Shown here piece after piece: positions 59,411-61,017 of a stretch of DNA of 61,017 nucleotides (positions within the stretch are counted from its first letter, which is position 1; each line of letters begins with the position of its first letter). The position numbers and the translations under genes were made by a program. This stretch comes from Duganella guangzhouensis (GTDB taxonomy: Bacteria; Pseudomonadota; Gammaproteobacteria; Burkholderiales; Burkholderiaceae_D). The notes below the pieces were generated by a model. It was given only the letters and a program-made list of their open reading frames with translations, made no database searches and was not told the DNA's origin. The DNA is taken from the NCBI RefSeq assembly GCF_009674535.1, contig NZ_WKJK01000026.1, positions 1 to 61,017 on the forward strand, read 5' to 3'.

Positions 59411-61017
59411 ATGACTGCCAGCCTCCCCAGCGACGAATCGCAACTGCAGGAACTGAACCGGGCCCTTGCCGCCAATGAACTGACACAGGCGGCCAGGCTC
59501 GCCTTTGCGCTGGCCAAGCGCGGCACCCTGCCGATCATGCAGCTGATCGGCCTGGCCGGGCTGATGGGCCACGCCGGCCAGGCCGCGCGCGCCGCCGAGC
59601 TGTACCACCTGTGGCTGCGCTGCACCGAGTCGCCGCTGCTGTTTGCCGCCTGGTACAACCTGGGCGTGCTGCAGATCCAGGCCGACGAACAGCAGGAAGC
59701 CGAACAATCGCTGCGCGCCGCGCTGGCCATCAAGCCCGATTTCATCGACGCCCGCATGACCCTCGGCACGCTACAGGAACGCCTGCGCCAGCACGACGCC
59801 GCGCTGGCCACCTGGCGCGCCGCGCTGGCGCAGATCGACCCCGACCTTCCCGCCAGCCGGCCGCAACAGATCCAGGCGCTCAACAGCGTGGCGCGCGTGG
59901 CGGCGCTGCGCAAGCAGTATCCGGAGGCCGAGGACGCCTGCGCGCGCAGCCTGCTGCTCGATCCCAAGCAGCCAGCGATTGCCGCCCAGTGGATCAGTCT
60001 GCGCCAGCAGCAATGCGCGTGGCCGGTGTGCGCGCCACTGCCCGGCCTGGCCGAGGCCGACCTCAACAACAGTGCCGCGGCCGCCTCGCTGCTGTGCCTT
60101 GCCGACGATCCGGCCGCCCAGTTGGCCGCCGCCCGCCGCCACCCGGTCAACCGCGCGCCGGCGCCGGCGCCGCTGGCCGACATGCACGGCTATGTGCACC
60201 GCAAGCTGCGCGTCGGTTACCTGTCGTCCGACTTCAGCAGCCACGCCGCCGCCCGCCTCACGGCCGAGCTGTACGGCCTGCACCAGCGCGAACAATTCGA
60301 AATCTACGGCTTCAGCTGGAACGAGGAAGACCGCGGCGGCCTGCGCGCCCGCATCGCGCCGCAGCTGGACCACCACATCCGTCTGACGGTGATGAGCGAC
60401 CTGCAGGCGGCGCAAACCATCCGCGCCCATGAAATCGACATCCTGGTCGACCTGCACGGCCTGGGCGCCGACGGCCGCCCCGGCATCCTGGCGCAGCGCC
60501 CGGCGCCGGTGCAGATCGGCTGGCTGGGCCACGCCGGCAGCAGCGCCATGGCCGCGCTCGACTATGTGCTGGCCGACGCCTTCGTGCTGCCGCCGGCGCT
60601 CAGCGCCGAGTTTACCGAGCGGCCGCTGTACCTGCCCGACTGCGTGCAGATCCACGACCGCCGCCGCGCCGTCGGCCCGGCGCCCACCCGCGCCAGCGCC
60701 GGCCTGCCGGAGCATGGCTTCGTGTTCTGCAACTTCAACAGCAGCCGCCGGCTCGCGCCGGCGCAGTTCGCCGCATGGATGCGCATCCTGCAGCGCGTGC
60801 CGGACAGCGTGCTGTGGCTGGCCGCCGACAGCGAGCCGGTGCGCGACAACCTGCGCGTGGCCGCGCTGCGCCACGGCGTCGCCAGCGAGCGCCTGGTGTT
60901 CGCGCCGCGTGTGGCGCAGGCCGACTATCTGGCGCGCTTGCAACTGGCCGACCTGTGCCTGGACACCCTGCCGGCCAGCGGCGGCGGCGCGGCCGGCAGG
61001 GTGTCCAGGCACAGGTC
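59411..61017 (+). CDS. TPR-GT41 (OGT-like) glycosyltransferase, truncated by window end
   Basis: An open frame from ATG 59411 runs to the window edge without a stop (535 codons). The first ~190 residues are TPR-like (FAAWYNLGVLQIQADEQQEAEQSLRAALAIKPDF). The GT41 part follows: LRVGYLSSDFSSHAAARLTAELY, DILVDLHGLGADGRPGILAQRPAPVQIGWLGHAG and FVFCNFNSSRRLAPAQFAAWM, then LADLCLDTLPASGG, where the homologue at 32608 continues TTASDALWAG. The last ~27 bases are a reverse copy of 60950-60976, so the final residues are unreliable. It parallels the fusion gene near the giant protein. Another O-glycosyltransferase of the same class is likely; the 3' domain content is unknown. Confidence 0.88.
   Translation, partial: MTASLPSDESQLQELNRALAANELTQAARLAFALAKRGTLPIMQLIGLAGLMGHAGQAARAAELYHLWLRCTESPLLFAAWYNLGVLQIQADEQQEAEQSLRAALAIKPDFIDARMTLGTLQERLRQHDAALATWRAALAQIDPDLPASRPQQIQALNSVARVAALRKQYPEAEDACARSLLLDPKQPAIAAQWISLRQQQCAWPVCAPLPGLAEADLNNSAAAASLLCLADDPAAQLAAARRHPVNRAPAPAPLADMHGYVHRKLRVGYLSSDFSSHAAARLTAELYGLHQREQFEIYGFSWNEEDRGGLRARIAPQLDHHIRLTVMSDLQAAQTIRAHEIDILVDLHGLGADGRPGILAQRPAPVQIGWLGHAGSSAMAALDYVLADAFVLPPALSAEFTERPLYLPDCVQIHDRRRAVGPAPTRASAGLPEHGFVFCNFNSSRRLAPAQFAAWMRILQRVPDSVLWLAADSEPVRDNLRVAALRHGVASERLVFAPRVAQADYLARLQLADLCLDTLPASGGGAAGRVSRHR
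60950..61017. repeat. Perfect 27-bp terminal inverted repeat (probable contig-end artefact)
   Basis: The left arm 60950-60976 and right arm 60991-61017 are exact reverse complements with a 14-base GC-rich loop. The right arm replaces the expected GT41 coding sequence, which departs from the homologue there. Ending exactly at the window edge argues for a fold-back chimera in the assembly. Confidence 0.7.

Overview
The window looks like chromosomal DNA from a GC-rich betaproteobacterium, most likely Oxalobacteraceae (Massilia/Duganella/Janthinobacterium type). I base this on the general protein style (DUF4148 protein, MeaB/mutase pair, SPINDLY-type glycosyltransferases, a giant 'ALTTAQ' repeat protein) and the high GC. 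No rRNA, tRNA, CRISPR or prophage was recognised. The genus is inferred, not proven.

Layout. (1) 1-6.5 kb, minus strand: the end of a type VI secretion cluster, tssF, tssG, a vgrG with a transthyretin-like tail, and a phospholipase D-like effector cut off by an IS21-type transposase remnant. (2) 6.5-16.2 kb: housekeeping and envelope genes. These are a stress-type protein, a periplasmic solute-binding protein, an OmpW porin with an FNR-like box, a lipoprotein, a chemoreceptor, a DUF4148 protein, an M28 peptidase and a nudC-folE-thioredoxin operon. (3) 16.4-32.4 kb: one 16-kb gene for a 5342-residue protein built from about 630 octapeptides. The octads are organised in a 17-octad (136-aa, 408-bp) super-repeat and end in a calcium-loop domain. 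(4) 32.6-40.2 kb, plus strand: a six-gene sugar/glycosyltransfer operon. It opens with a TPR/GT41 (O-GlcNAc-transferase-like)/GT2/methyltransferase fusion, followed by a GT2, a dTDP-sugar ketoisomerase-like protein, an MBL-fold protein, a sugar aminotransferase and a GNAT. (5) 48.2-40.2 kb, minus strand: a nine-gene, mostly overlapping acyl-building operon (two GNAT-containing proteins, two ACPs, an SDR, an MBL hydrolase, KASIII, a MaoC-SDR fusion, FkbH and an AMP-ligase). It converges on the sugar operon with no base between the two stop codons. (6) 48.4-51.6 kb: methylmalonyl-CoA mutase and MeaB. (7) 51.6-59.3 kb: a recently duplicated isochorismatase-family gene with its divergent secreted neighbour, a LysR regulator facing an SDR-old yellow enzyme fusion, a Shedu-like (DUF4263) nuclease with a small partner, and CBS and VOC proteins. 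(8) 59.4 kb to the end: a second GT41 gene, cut by the window edge, where a perfect fold-back repeat suggests a contig-end artefact.

Main hypothesis: regions 3-5 form one system in which a giant Ser/Thr-rich repeat protein is decorated by the adjacent GT41 enzyme with an N-acylated 3-amino-3,6-dideoxyhexose, its acyl group made by the convergent ACP/KASIII/FkbH operon. The gene content is seen directly; the linkage is inference. A pair of long hairpins with the same outer arms and covarying inner arms is a second unexplained element.
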